Shown here in pieces: positions 26,515 through 35,191 of a stretch of DNA of 64,000 nt; the first letter of the stretch is position 1; the number at the start of each line of letters is the position of its first letter. Origin of the DNA: Svornostia abyssi (GTDB lineage: Bacteria; Actinomycetota; Thermoleophilia; Solirubrobacterales; Solirubrobacteraceae); the NCBI GenBank assembly GCA_024666565.1, contig CP088295.1:3224001-3288000 (forward strand), given 5' to 3'. The translations under genes were made by a program, and so were the position numbers. A model generated the notes under the pieces. The model was not told the DNA's origin. It made no database searches and worked only from the letters and a program-made list of their open reading frames with translations.

Positions 26515-27381
26515 TTACGCTGCCGCGCGTGCGGCCAGGCCACGGGCGCGCAGCTCGTGGCAGAACGCGAGCTCCTCGGCCGTGGGGCCCGACCGGTTCT
26601 CGCCCGGCGTCTCCAGCACGACCGGCAGCGACTCGAAGCGCGGCTCGGACAGGAACGCCGCGCAGCCGTCCTCGCCCAGTTCGCCGGAGCCGACGTTCGC
26701 GTGCCGGTCACGGTTCGAGCCCAACGGCGTCTGGGAATCGTTGAGGTGCAGCGACCCGAGCCGCCCCGCGCCGACCTTGGCTTCACACTCGTCGATCGTC
26801 TCGGTGAGCCCGTCGATCGTCCTGATGTCGTAGCCCGACGCGAAGAGATGGCAGCTGTCCAGGCACACGCCAAGGCGGGTGTTGCCACCGGCCGCCTCGA
26901 TCAGCTGCGCGAGCTCGTCGAACGACCGCCCGAGGGTGCCGCCCGCGCCCGCGGTGTTCTCCAGGTGCAGTGCGCAGGTCTCCGACAGCGCGAGCGCCTC
27001 GGCGATGACCTCGCCGGCCCGGGCGATCGCCGGGCCGACCTCGCCGGTCTTGGCCGAACCGGGATGCAGCACGACGGCGTGGGCACCGAGCCGGTCACCG
27101 GCCTGCAGCGAGGCCGCGAGCGAGGTCAGCGTCTTCTCGCGGATCTCGGGGTCGTCGGAGGCCGCGTTGAGCAGGTACACCGCGTGGATGAGCAGCGCCT
27201 TCACCGGCGAGCCGATCATCGCCTCGTGGTACGCCTCGATCTGCTCGTCGGAGTAGAACGTCGGCTTCCACGCCCGCGGGTTCTGGTTGAAGATCTGGAT
27301 GGCGGTGGCGCCCCGCTCTTCACCGCGTGTGACGGCGTTGGCGGGGCCGCCGGCGGGGGAGACATGTGCGCCGATGAGCAT
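26515..27381 (-). CDS. nfo: Endonuclease IV (AP endonuclease)
   Basis: A 288-aa zinc-dependent apurinic/apyrimidinic endonuclease for base-excision repair. The TIM-barrel family motifs are all present: IGAHVSPAGG at the N-terminus, IQIFNQNPRAWK, VVLHPGSA (metal His), LHLENTAGAG (metal Glu), GVCLDSCHLFASGYD and LHLNDSQTPLGSNRDRHAN. The C-terminal PVVLETPGE carries the last metal Glu. Length is normal. It starts at ATG 27381 with a -10 box TAAGCT 9 nt upstream and is divergent from gltX, 53 bp away. Confidence 0.95.
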   Translation of the reverse strand: MLIGAHVSPAGGPANAVTRGEERGATAIQIFNQNPRAWKPTFYSDEQIEAYHEAMIGSPVKALLIHAVYLLNAASDDPEIREKTLTSLAASLQAGDRLGAHAVVLHPGSAKTGEVGPAIARAGEVIAEALALSETCALHLENTAGAGGTLGRSFDELAQLIEAAGGNTRLGVCLDSCHLFASGYDIRTIDGLTETIDECEAKVGAGRLGSLHLNDSQTPLGSNRDRHANVGSGELGEDGCAAFLSEPRFESLPVVLETPGENRSGPTAEELAFCHELRARGLAARAAA

Positions 27382-27391
27382 GGGCGCCGCA

Positions 27392-27397
27392 GCTTAG
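27392..27397 (-). promoter_or_regulatory. -10 element of nfo
   Basis: On the minus strand TAAGCT ends 9 nt before the nfo ATG. It forms a divergent promoter region with the gltX -10 on the other strand. Confidence 0.4.
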
Positions 27398-27422
27398 AGC
27401 GCGTGGCCTGGACGCGGCACGC

Positions 27423-27428
27423 TAGGTT
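27423..27428 (+). promoter_or_regulatory. -10 element of gltX
   Basis: TAGGTT ends 6 nt before ATG 27435, so the gltX mRNA is probably leaderless. Confidence 0.45.
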
Positions 27429-27434
27429 GACGCC

Positions 27435-28770
27435 ATGTCCATGCGGGTCCGTTTCGCCCCTTCGCCGACCGGGGCACTGCACGTCGGCGGCGCGCGCGCC
27501 GCGCTCTACAACTGGCTCATGGCGCGCCAGTCTGGCGGCACGTTCGTCCTGCGCATCGAGGACACCGACCGCGAGCGCTCGACACCTGAGAACGTCGAGC
27601 AGATCCTCGACGCGCTGCGCTGGCTCGATCTCGACTGGGACGAGGGCCCGATCAGCCAGTACGCGCGCGCCGACCGGCATGCCGAGGCACTGCGCGGGCT
27701 CATCGACAGCGGTCACGCCTACCACTCGTCGGCCACCGCCGACGACGTCAACGCCTACAAGGCCGAGCACGGCGCGTCCGCAGGCTTTCGCGGCACCCCG
27801 GAGGCCCACGGCGCGATCCGGCTGAAGGTGCCCGACGAGGGCAGCACCACGGTGCACGACCTGATCCGCGGCGACACGACGTTCGAGCACCGCCACCTCG
27901 ACGACCCCGTCATCGCCCGGGCGGACGGGAGCGTGCTCTACAACTTCGCCGTCGCGGTGGACGACCTCGACATGGCGATCACGCACGTCGTCCGCGGGGG
28001 AGGACCACCTCTCGAACACGCCGAAGCAGCTCCTCGTCTACGAGGCCCTCGGCGCGGAGCCGCCCACGTTCGCGCACCTGCCGCTGCTGCACGGGCCGGA
28101 CGGCAAGAAGCTCTCCAAGCGTCACGGGGCGGCCTCCGTGCAGGAGCTCCGCGACGCCGGCTATCTCCCCGAGGCGGTCCGCAACTACCTCGCGCTGCTG
28201 GGCTGGGGCGACCCCGACGACGAGACGATCATCTCGACGTCGCAGCTCGTCGATCGGTTCGACATCACCCGGGTCTCGAAGAACCCGGCGCGATTCGACG
28301 AGCAGAAGCTCCGCTGGCTGAACGGCCGCTACGTCCGCGAGCTGACGACCGCACAGCTCACGACGCGGCTGGAGCGCCATACGGGCCGCACCGGCCTGGA
28401 GCCCGCCGTGGAGATCAGCCGGGAGAAGATGCAGACGCTCGACGACTTCTGGCCGCTCGCCGGGTTCATCTTCGACGGGCCCGGAGACGACCCGAAGGCG
28501 CGCGAGAAGTGGCTCGACGACGAGGGCCGCGCCGCGCTGGCGGACGCCCGGGTCGCGCTGGCCGATCTGCCCGAATTCGACGTTTCGTCCATTGACGCGG
28601 CGCTACGGCAGGTGGTCGATCGGCGGGGCGCGAAACCCAAACAGGTCTTCCAGCCGATCCGCGTCGCACTCGCCGGAACCGCCGTATCCCCGGGCATTTT
28701 CGAGACCTTGGAGGTCCTGGGGCGCGACGAGGCCATCCGGCGGATCGACAGGGCCTTGACGCCGGGATGA
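27435..28770 (+). CDS. gltX: Glutamate-tRNA ligase, frameshifted as sequenced
   Basis: Class I synthetase charging tRNA-Glu. The HIGH-type motif is in FAPSPTGALHVGGARAALYN and the KMSKS-type motif is KKLSKRHGAA. The frame is lost in a run of five G (27996-28000): as sequenced it reads VVRGGGPP, while one G fewer gives VVRGEDHLSNTPKQLLVYEA, exactly the family sequence. The second part then runs intact to 28770, for a repaired protein of 444 aa. gltX is essential and no second copy is in this window, so a sequence error is the simplest reading. With GatCAB encoded nearby and no glnS in the window, this enzyme may also charge tRNA-Gln with glutamate. Confidence 0.9.
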
Positions 28771-28825
28771 TCCGACGGGCAATGTCTGCGTTCAATCATC
28801 TGTCCACGCCTGCCGATAACCCGGT

Positions 28826-29968
28826 GTGATTACGACGGACGACCAGCAGGGGAACACACCTCCGATGAACGCACCCGCGACAACGGCGCGCGACACGATG
28901 GCCCAGAATGAGCAGCAGAAGGGCAGCAGCAACAACAACGCTCGCCGCCACAACGAGGGCCATGGCCGGCGCCTCACCGCTGCCTTCGAGGCCCTCGAGG
29001 CGTTCCCGGCGCTCGCGGAGTCCCGCAATCGCCTGATCCGCCTCGTGACGCAGGAGCGCGTCTCCAGCGGTGACGTGGTCGCCGCTGTCGAGTCCGACGT
29101 CGCGCTGGTCATCAGCGTGCTGCGCCTCGGCAACCAGGTTGAGGGCAAGAGCCGCGGCCGCGTCGAGTCCGTCGTCCAGTCCGTCGAGCTGCTGTCGCCC
29201 GAGGCGGTCCATGCCCTCGCGACCCGCGCTCGCACCTTCGACTTCTTCGAGCGCTCCTCCGTGTGGGAGGCCGCGCCGGAGCGCTTCCGCCTGCACGGCG
29301 TGGCGACCCAGCGCGCCGCCGAGCGGATCGCGCAGGAGACCGGCTACGAGCACCGCGATCGACTCATGGTCACGGCGCTGTTGCACGACATCGGCAAGCT
29401 CGTCCTCATGCACGCCTACCCGGGCTACCCCGGTCAGGTGCATCAGGGCGCGCGCACGCCGGAGGAGCGCATCCACCGCGAGCGCCGTGAGCTCGGCGTC
29501 GACCACGCGCTGGTCGGCGGCGTCCTGGCCCGCCGGTGGGGGCTGCCCAAGTCGGTCGCCTCGATCATCGAGCGTCATCACTCCGAGGACGCGACCGGCG
29601 AAGCCGCGTTCGTCCGCCTGGCCGACATGCTCGCGCACTACGCGCAGGGTGGTTCGGTCAGCCCGCAGGAGCTGCTGAAGTGCGCCCGCGTCATCGGGCT
29701 CGGCCCGGCCGAGCTGCGCACGGTCATGTACGACCTGCCGTACCCGGTCACCGGCCGGACGCGTCAGGTCGATCCGTGCCCGCTGTCCAGCCGCGAGGTC
29801 GAGGTGCTCAAGCGCCTGGCCGAGGGCAAGGTCTACAAGCAGATCGCCCTCGAGCTGAACCTGTCGACGAGCACGGTGCGCACGCACCTGCACAACATCT
29901 ACGGCAAGCTCGGCGCGGTCGATCGCGCCCAGGCCGTCCTCATCGCCACGGAGCGCGGCTGGCTGTAG
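28826..29968 (+). CDS. HDOD/HD-domain regulator with LuxR-type DNA-binding domain
   Basis: A 380-aa fusion. Residues 1-50 are a low-complexity, Gln/Asn-rich N-terminus. Residues about 55-250 form an HDOD domain: VAAVESDVALVISVLRLGNQ, then an HD-type metal motif LLHDIGKLVLMHAYPG and HALVGGVLARRWGLP with the IIERHH pattern. Residues about 315-380 are a LuxR/GerE helix-turn-helix: LSSREVEVLKRLAEGKVYKQ, then STSTVRTHLHNIYGKLGAVD. There is no receiver domain, so input is not by phosphorelay; the HD part may bind or cleave a nucleotide signal. Targets are unknown. Start GTG 28826. Two perfect hairpins follow. Confidence 0.85.
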   Translation: MITTDDQQGNTPPMNAPATTARDTMAQNEQQKGSSNNNARRHNEGHGRRLTAAFEALEAFPALAESRNRLIRLVTQERVSSGDVVAAVESDVALVISVLRLGNQVEGKSRGRVESVVQSVELLSPEAVHALATRARTFDFFERSSVWEAAPERFRLHGVATQRAAERIAQETGYEHRDRLMVTALLHDIGKLVLMHAYPGYPGQVHQGARTPEERIHRERRELGVDHALVGGVLARRWGLPKSVASIIERHHSEDATGEAAFVRLADMLAHYAQGGSVSPQELLKCARVIGLGPAELRTVMYDLPYPVTGRTRQVDPCPLSSREVEVLKRLAEGKVYKQIALELNLSTSTVRTHLHNIYGKLGAVDRAQAVLIATERGWL

Positions 29969-29973
29969 GACCC

Positions 29974-30026
29974 GATCGGGGAGCGTCGATCCTCTCCCCG
30001 ATCCCTGTGTCGCGAAGGCGACACAG
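29974..30026 (+). terminator. Tandem perfect hairpins after the HDOD-LuxR gene
   Basis: Hairpin 1 has 10-bp perfect arms (29974-29983 and 29994-30003); hairpin 2 has 9-bp perfect arms (30005-30013 and 30018-30026) with a GAAG loop. They are one base apart and begin 5 nt after the stop codon. A double terminator without a T-tract is the likely role. Confidence 0.7.
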
Positions 30027-30084
30027 CGGCGGATAACGCGCGCAGGGTGCCTTGGTTGGGCGGGTGTCTGTCTCACCCGTCCTG

Positions 30085-30090
30085 AGGAGG
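30085..30090 (+). promoter_or_regulatory. Ribosome binding site fixing the serine hydrolase start
   Basis: AGGAGG ends 6 nt before ATG 30097. It decides between this ATG and an upstream in-frame GTG, and contrasts with the many genes here that lack any Shine-Dalgarno. Confidence 0.8.
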
Positions 30091-30096
30091 ACCCTG

Positions 30097-31404
30097 ATGT
30101 TCCGCCAGACCGTCGTCGCGACGCTCGCCGTCGCCACCCTCGCGATCGTCCCCACGTGCGCGGTCGCGGCCGCGCCGGCCGCGCCCGGGATCGGCTCGCT
30201 GACCACCCCGCCGCCCCCGCCGCCGGACCCGCATCCCGACCCTGATCCGGCCGACCCGCCGATCACCGCTCAGCCGCAGGGTCCCGCGCCCGGCCCGCAG
30301 GACCTCGTCTCCGAGCCCGTCGTCGAGCCGGAGGCCTTCGCCTCCGAGATCGAGGACCGCCTCGGCGGAGCCGATGGACCCGTCGGCTACGCCTACGCGA
30401 TCACGAGGAACGGCCAGCTCGCGGCCGCCGACGGCATTGGTGACGCGCGCGCCGCGGTCGACGGACAGCAGGGCTTCACCGAGGACACGCGCCTGGAGGT
30501 GATGAGCGTGACGAAGCCCATGAGCGCGATGGCGCTGCAGAAGCTGCTGGCCCAGCGCGGCATCCCCGTCGACACTCCGATCGGCGCCTATCTGCCGGCG
30601 ACCTGGGAGAAGGGTCCCGCGTTCGAGCCCGACAGCGCCAACCCGGTGACGTTCCGCCATCTCCTGACCCACACCTCGGGCTTCAAGCAGTACATCGACG
30701 GGCTGCCCGACCCCGATGTGTACGGGAACACGTGGGACGGCATGCAGCTCCTGGCCGCGTCGGACCTCACCCCGGGCGGCACGCCGAAGTACAAGAACGC
30801 CAACTACGTGATGGTGCGCGTCCTGATCGCGCGGCTGACCGGGGTCGCCGGCCTCGGCATCGGGCCGCTGGCGTTCGTCACGGAGAACAACAACTCGAAG
30901 AAGTACCTCAAGTACCTCAACAAGGAGGTGTTCTCGAAGGCCGGCGTGCCGAACGTCCGCTGCTGGGTCGACGACGATGAAGAGGACACCGCGGCGCTGG
31001 TGTACGACCGCGACGATGTCGCCGCGGGCGGCAGGCTGATCGAGCGCGACGGCGACAGCCGCAAGCACTGCGGTGGTCACACGGGGCTGCACCTGTCGGC
31101 GATCGATCTGGTGAAGGTCGCGACGTACCTGCGCCGGACCGAGAACATCCTCCCGGCGCTCGCGCGCGACCGGATGTTCAGCGACCTGCTGGGCTGGAAC
31201 CGCAGCTCGAACAATCCCGACGAGGGATCGCTCGGGTTCTGGTGGCACGACGGCTGGGGCCACTGGTTCAGCGGCGCGACCGAACGCCAGGTGTTCACGT
31301 GCGTGATGGCGCTCCGGCAGAACTACGAGGCGGCGCTGGTCATGAACTCGCTGCCCGGCAACACCTGCGGCACGCTCAAGGCTGCGTTCGAGGACGCTGC
31401 CTGA
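30097..31404 (+). CDS. Secreted serine hydrolase, beta-lactamase (class C) family
   Basis: A 435-aa secreted enzyme of the penicillin-binding/class C beta-lactamase clan. Residues 1-25 are the signal peptide (ATLAIVPTCAVAAAP), followed by a Pro/Asp-rich linker. The nucleophile motif S-x-x-K is in LEVMSVTKPMSAMALQKL near residue 140, the Y-x-N motif is KYKNANYVMVRVLIARLTG near 230, and HTSGFKQYIDGLPD is the usual loop. The third box is degenerate: HDGWGHWFSGATERQ instead of HxG/KTG. These features fit a D-amino-acid peptidase or esterase more than a true beta-lactamase; the substrate is unknown. Its 3' end overlaps the convergent VanZ-like gene by 29 bp. Confidence 0.85.
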   Translation: MFRQTVVATLAVATLAIVPTCAVAAAPAAPGIGSLTTPPPPPPDPHPDPDPADPPITAQPQGPAPGPQDLVSEPVVEPEAFASEIEDRLGGADGPVGYAYAITRNGQLAAADGIGDARAAVDGQQGFTEDTRLEVMSVTKPMSAMALQKLLAQRGIPVDTPIGAYLPATWEKGPAFEPDSANPVTFRHLLTHTSGFKQYIDGLPDPDVYGNTWDGMQLLAASDLTPGGTPKYKNANYVMVRVLIARLTGVAGLGIGPLAFVTENNNSKKYLKYLNKEVFSKAGVPNVRCWVDDDEEDTAALVYDRDDVAAGGRLIERDGDSRKHCGGHTGLHLSAIDLVKVATYLRRTENILPALARDRMFSDLLGWNRSSNNPDEGSLGFWWHDGWGHWFSGATERQVFTCVMALRQNYEAALVMNSLPGNTCGTLKAAFEDAA

Positions 31405-31726
31405 CGCTGATCAGCAGGTAGGCCACGAGCACGCCGGTCGCGTCGATGAGGACGTCGACCGGCGTGCCGTGCCGGCCCTCCGTGAAGGACTGGTGCCACT
31501 CGTCGCTGACCGCGTACAGCACGGTGATCACGGCGGCGGCGAGCGGATGGCGGGGCATCGCCCACCACAGCAGCGCGAACAGCGTGCCGAACACCGTCAT
31601 GTGGCCGAGCTTGCGCAGGAGGAAGTCCCAGCCCTCGATGCCGGAGCTCAGGTCGGGCTGGGCCGACAGGTAGTAGATGAGGCCCATGAGCGCCAGAGCG
31701 GGCGCGAACCGTACGGCGTGTGCCAT
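31376..31726 (-). CDS. VanZ-like membrane protein
   Basis: A 116-aa protein of the VanZ family, small proteins with about four membrane helices. Helices: about residues 5-20, 43-60, 64-82 and 93-109. The family signature SDEWHQSFTEGRHGTPVDVL is at about residues 73-92, followed by IDATGVL. VanZ itself confers low teicoplanin resistance, but most family members are uncharacterised. The start at 31726 has a minus-strand -10 box TAGCGT (31738-31733) 6 nt upstream. Only 17 bp separate it from the divergent Rrf2 regulator gene. Confidence 0.88.
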   Translation of the reverse strand: MAHAVRFAPALALMGLIYYLSAQPDLSSGIEGWDFLLRKLGHMTVFGTLFALLWWAMPRHPLAAAVITVLYAVSDEWHQSFTEGRHGTPVDVLIDATGVLVAYLLISVRQRPRTQP

Positions 31727-31738
31727 ACCCTGACGCTA
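31726..31738. promoter_or_regulatory. Compact divergent promoter between VanZ-like and Rrf2 genes
   Basis: The 17-bp space between the two start codons, plus one base, holds TACCCT (31726-31731, + strand) and TAGCGT (31738-31733, - strand). Each fits TANNNT. The Rrf2 protein could easily control both genes from such a small region; that is inference. Confidence 0.4.
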
Positions 31739-31743
31739 CCGCC

Positions 31744-32136
31744 GTGATCTCGATTACCTCGAAAAGCCCGTACGCGCTGCAGGCGCTCGCCGAACTCGGC
31801 AGGACCGGGGGCGACGCGCCCGTCCCGCTGGGCGAGCTCGCGCGGCGCCGGGACATCCCCGTGCAGTTCCTCGAGCAGCTGTTCGCGACGCTGCGCCGCG
31901 CGGGCCTCCTGCGCAGCCAGCGCGGCGTGAAGGGCGGCTATGCGTTCGCCAAGGCGCCCGGGGAGATCACGGTGCTCGAGGTCGTCGAACTGCTCGACGG
32001 CCCGCTCGGGCGGGACGCCGTCGGCGTTCTCGGCGACGCTGCCCGCGCCGCCCGCACGGTGCTCGAGACCACCACGATCGCCGACGTCATCGAGCGCGAG
32101 CAGCGCGACGCCGGCGCCGCGATGTACTACATCTAG
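31744..32136 (+). CDS. Rrf2-family transcriptional regulator without Fe-S cysteines
   Basis: A 130-aa winged-helix regulator. The Rrf2 pattern is clear: ISITSKSPYALQALAELGR at the N-terminus, LARRRDIPVQFLEQLFATLR as the recognition region and GLLRSQRGVKGGYAFAKAPG as the wing. There is no cysteine anywhere, so unlike IscR or NsrR it cannot hold an Fe-S cluster. It resembles the CymR type, which controls cysteine metabolism in Firmicutes together with CysK. A cysK gene lies 1.4 kb downstream, which makes a cysteine or redox role a reasonable hypothesis. Start GTG 31744. Confidence 0.88.
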   Translation: MISITSKSPYALQALAELGRTGGDAPVPLGELARRRDIPVQFLEQLFATLRRAGLLRSQRGVKGGYAFAKAPGEITVLEVVELLDGPLGRDAVGVLGDAARAARTVLETTTIADVIEREQRDAGAAMYYI

Positions 32137-32215
32137 GAGCATCCCGCCGTCGTTCCGTCCGGCGCGTCGGATGTGCTTTCCCCAAGTTCGCGACGAACGA
32201 CACGAGGAGAGCGCG

Positions 32216-32461
32216 ATGGAGCGCAGCCGTATCGATGACACGGTGGGGCGTCTGGTCGCCGCCGTCGAGGACCAGCATGGTGACGGCGCGGAGGTGCGCA
32301 GCGTGCTCGTCGCCTTCACGGTCGCAGCTCCCGGCGGGCAGGAGGACACGGTGTACTTCCAGGCGTCGCAGGGCTCCTCGGTGGTCGAGATCCTCGGCAT
32401 GGCCGAACTCGTCAAGAATCTCGTCGTCGCCGACGCGACGGCGTCCGTGCCGCGCAGCTGA
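32216..32461 (+). CDS. Small conserved-looking protein of unknown function
   Basis: An 81-aa acidic protein with alternating hydrophobic strands (RSVLVAFTVAAPGG, DTVYFQASQGSSVVEIL) and a C-terminal helix. It has no membrane segment or cysteine. The start ATG 32216 has a good ribosome binding site, GAGGAG at 32204-32209, so it is likely translated even though I recognise no family. It follows the Rrf2 gene by 79 nt on the same strand. Confidence 0.65.
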   Translation: MERSRIDDTVGRLVAAVEDQHGDGAEVRSVLVAFTVAAPGGQEDTVYFQASQGSSVVEILGMAELVKNLVVADATASVPRS

Positions 32462-32466
32462 GTCCC

Positions 32467-33135
32467 TCAGGGGGCCGTCGGCCGCTCGCGGCCGATGTTC
32501 CCCACGAGCAGGCCCACGACCGTCACGAGGTAGATCTGGCCGACGAGCATCTCGAGCACGGCGAGCGAGCGCCCGAGCGACGTGGCGGGCGTGAGGTCGC
32601 CGTAGCCCGTGGTGGACATCGTCGTGAAGCTGAAGTAGACGAACTCGCTGATCGACTGGGGATCGTCGCCCCCGAAGAACGGGGTGCCCTGCGCCGAGCC
32701 GATACCCGCGGCGGCGAAGGCGAAGATCAGCCCGATCTGCAGGTAGAGCGCCAGCGCCCCGAAGACGGCCTGCAGCACGACGCCGCGTTCGCGCAGCAGC
32801 CGGACGACGCCCCGGACCATCACAGCGGGGGTCGCGACGGCGATGAGCAGCGACGCCAGCACGCGCACGTCATCGGTCAGCACGCCCAGGCCGGCGAGCG
32901 CACAGGCGCTGAGCAGCGCCACCATCAGGATGATCGCCGTCTGCTGGCGCAGCCGCTCGTGATCGCGCGCCGCGACGATGGCGACGATCAGCGCCAGGCC
33001 CTGGAAGAACAGCGCCAGCGCCCGTGTGGCGTCGGCCTGCGGGGTCGCGATCGTCAGCAGCACGGTGCCGAGCGACAGCACCATGACGAGCGCAAAGCGC
33101 TGGCGGCGGATTCCTGCGTCGGGCGAACTGGTCAT
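32467..33135 (-). CDS. Two-helix potassium channel family protein with extra membrane segments
   Basis: A 222-aa membrane protein. About five or six hydrophobic segments precede and include a pore module: [20 protein letters not shown], then the pore helix and selectivity filter in [20 protein letters not shown] (residues about 165-184), then a last helix [25 protein letters not shown] is the potassium filter signature. There is no RCK or cyclic-nucleotide domain after the pore, so gating is unknown. GTG 33141 is an alternative start. It converges on the 81-aa gene with only 5 bp between stops. Confidence 0.85.
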   Translation of the reverse strand: MTSSPDAGIRRQRFALVMVLSLGTVLLTIATPQADATRALALFFQGLALIVAIVAARDHERLRQQTAIILMVALLSACALAGLGVLTDDVRVLASLLIAVATPAVMVRGVVRLLRERGVVLQAVFGALALYLQIGLIFAFAAAGIGSAQGTPFFGGDDPQSISEFVYFSFTTMSTTGYGDLTPATSLGRSLAVLEMLVGQIYLVTVVGLLVGNIGRERPTAP

Positions 33136-33172
33136 GGGCACGTCCGGCGCGCACTGCGCCGGCGCGCCGACC

Positions 33173-33370
33173 CTACTCCGGCCGGCGGCGGGGGAGGTCC
33201 GTCAGCTCCGGCTCGTGCTCGCCGCGGGGGCGCGTGAGGCGCAGGTCGGCGGGGTCGACGGGGCCGAGGATGCGGCCGGTTGAGAAATCGACCCGCAGCG
33301 TGACGCCGGTCGCGGCGCGCACGTCGGGCAGCGCGCGGGGCTCGGGCTGGGGTTGGGGCATGGCAGCCAT
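33173..33370 (-). CDS. Possible small hypothetical protein
   Basis: A 65-aa reading frame from ATG 33370 (or 33361), Pro- and Arg-rich at the ends with a plausible strand pattern in the middle ([20 protein letters not shown]). It lies in the space between the ion channel and cysK and there is no better candidate there. No ribosome binding site or -10 box stands out, so this is a weak call. Confidence 0.35.
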   Translation of the reverse strand: MAAMPQPQPEPRALPDVRAATGVTLRVDFSTGRILGPVDPADLRLTRPRGEHEPELTDLPRRRPE

Positions 33371-33522
33371 CTGGGAAGTCTCCGGGGCGTTCGGGAGCCG
33401 GTCGGTCCTTCTCTTTCCGGCGCGAACCGGGGATCCCCGGAGCGCGGCCGCCCCGTCCCGGACGATCATTCGACCTTTCCGCAGGTTTCCCCTGCCCCCG
33501 GGGCGGCGCCCGCGGCGGCGAT

Positions 33523-33528
33523 TAGAGT
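33523..33528 (+). promoter_or_regulatory. -10 element of cysK
   Basis: TAGAGT ends 8 nt before ATG 33537, with no Shine-Dalgarno between, so the transcript would be leaderless or nearly so. Confidence 0.45.
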
Positions 33529-33536
33529 GTCCGGGA

Positions 33537-34463
33537 ATGGCGCGAATCCCGATCAACATCGCCGAGCTTGTCGGCCGCACGCCGATGGTCGAGCTGGCCC
33601 GGGTCGCGCCCGACGGGGTGCGGATCTTCGGCAAGCTCGAAGTTGCCAACCCGGGCGGATCCGTCAAGGACCGGATCGGCGTCGCGATGATCGAGGCGGC
33701 CGAGCGCGAGGGTCGCATCGAGCCCGGGCGCACCACGATCGTCGAGGCGACCTCCGGGAACACCGGCATCGCGCTGGCGTTCGTCTGCGCGGCGAAGGGC
33801 TACGACCTCGTCCTGACCCTCCCGCAGGGGATGAGCCGCGAGCGCGAGGCGCTGCTGAAGCTCTACGGCGCCCGCGTGGAGATCACCGAGTCGATGGGCG
33901 GCATGAACGAGGCCGTCGCGGCGGCGCGCGCCCTCGCGACCCGCGACGACGTGTTCCTCCCCGATCAGTTCTCCAATCCGGCGAACCCGGCGGCGCACCG
34001 CGAAGGCACCGGTCCCGAGATCTGGGAGGCGATGGACGGCGACGTCGACATCCTCGTGGCCGGGGTCGGGACGGGCGGCACGATCACCGGGGCCGGGGAG
34101 GCACTGAAGGCGCGCAACCCGAAGCTGCAGGTCGTGGCCGTCGAGCCGAAGTCCTCCGCCGTGCTGTCCGGCGGCGCGCCGGGGCCACACAAGATCCAGG
34201 GCATCGGCGCAGGGTTCGTCCCCGCGGTGCTCAACCGGGACATCCTCGACGAGATCATCCCCATCGACGACGAGGATGCGATCGAGACCGCGCGGCTCGT
34301 GGCGCGGACCGAGGGGGTCCTCGCCGGGCTGTCGTGCGGCGCGGCGCTGGCCGGCGCGCTCCAGGTCGCCGCGCGGCCCGAGTCGCAGGGCAAGAAGATC
34401 GCCGTGGTGCTGCCGGACTCCGGCGAGCGCTACGCCTCGACGCCCTTCTTCGCGCCCGAGTGA
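33537..34463 (+). CDS. cysK: Cysteine synthase (O-acetylserine sulfhydrylase)
   Basis: A 308-aa PLP enzyme forming cysteine from O-acetylserine and sulfide. The PLP lysine is in [17 protein letters not shown] near residue 43, the substrate loop is [15 protein letters not shown], the phosphate-binding glycine loop is [14 protein letters not shown] near 178, and [17 protein letters not shown] and [12 protein letters not shown] follow. Length and motifs fit CysK more than cystathionine beta-synthase. A long in-frame reading upstream has no family match, so ATG 33537 with its -10 box is the start. A CymR-like Rrf2 regulator is encoded 1.4 kb upstream. Confidence 0.95.
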   Translation: MARIPINIAELVGRTPMVELARVAPDGVRIFGKLEVANPGGSVKDRIGVAMIEAAEREGRIEPGRTTIVEATSGNTGIALAFVCAAKGYDLVLTLPQGMSREREALLKLYGARVEITESMGGMNEAVAAARALATRDDVFLPDQFSNPANPAAHREGTGPEIWEAMDGDVDILVAGVGTGGTITGAGEALKARNPKLQVVAVEPKSSAVLSGGAPGPHKIQGIGAGFVPAVLNRDILDEIIPIDDEDAIETARLVARTEGVLAGLSCGAALAGALQVAARPESQGKKIAVVLPDSGERYASTPFFAPE

Positions 34464-34470
34464 CGCGTGC

Positions 34471-35065
34471 TCAGGCGCCGGGCCGCGGCGCGAGATCCGC
34501 TCGCCGGCCCAGGCACCAGTCGAGCATCGCGGGCCACGGCCCGTAGCCGGCGTCCACGTTCAGGTGTCCCTGGCCGGGCAGCACGTCGCAGGGGGAGGCC
34601 GAGCGGTTCCGCGTAGGACGACTGCGCCCCCTCCGGGCAGTAGGGGTCGTCGTCGGAGCAGACGAGCCGGGTCGAGCCCGCGGCCGCGGCGACGGCGGTG
34701 GCGTCGACGTCCACGGGGAAGAACGTGGGCAACTCCCCGAGCGGGCCGGGCGGGGCGTTGAGGAGCACACGGTCGACATGCGGCGCGCCAGGGGAGGGCG
34801 CGGCGGCATGGTGCAGCCAGAGGATGCACCCGAGCGAGTGGCAGACGACGAGGCGCTCGCCTGGGCCCGCGGCGAGGTCCGCGAGCTCCTGGTCGAGCGT
34901 CGCGCGCCACGCGTCCAGGCGCGGTGTCATGGCGTCCGGGAGCTCCGGAAGCGAGACGACGCACCCGGCGGCGCGCAGGTGCGGGGCGAGCCAGCGCTGC
35001 CAGTGCGGGCCCTGGGAGCCCTGCCAGCCGTGGAGGATGAGGACACGGGGCGAGATGCGCCGCAG
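34471..35065 (-). CDS. RBBP9/YdeN-family alpha/beta hydrolase, frameshifted
   Basis: A serine hydrolase of about 197 aa. The N-terminus reads RVLILHGWQGSQGPHWQRWL, the family signature. The nucleophile elbow is VVCHSLGCILWLHHA (G-H/C-S-L-G type), the acid is in VCSDDDPYCPEGAQ, and the His is in LPGQGHLNVDAGYGPWPAML. The last part is in another frame: a run of five G on the + strand (34591-34595) carries one base too many, and removing it joins the parts. No ATG, GTG or TTG lies near the 5' end in the right frame; the end given (a CTG) is approximate, and an ATC at 35056 sits 7 nt after a TACGCT -10 box. Confidence 0.7.
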
Positions 35066-35151
35066 CGTACCTTCGGTGGTGCCGGCGCCGTGCCCGGCGG
35101 CGTTGGGGAAACTGACACACTGATACTGCCGATCGGTGGTGAAAGCTCCAC

Positions 35152-35180
35152 TTGTAAAGCGGTCAATCGCTCTCTAACCT
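35152..35180 (+). promoter_or_regulatory. Full -35/-10 promoter of a secreted protein gene
   Basis: TTGTAA (35152-35157) and TAACCT (35175-35180) are separated by exactly 17 nt and lie just before ATG 35192. It is one of the few places in the window with a recognisable -35, in a stretch of locally lower GC. Confidence 0.6.
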
Positions 35181-35191
35181 GGCGCTTCTGG

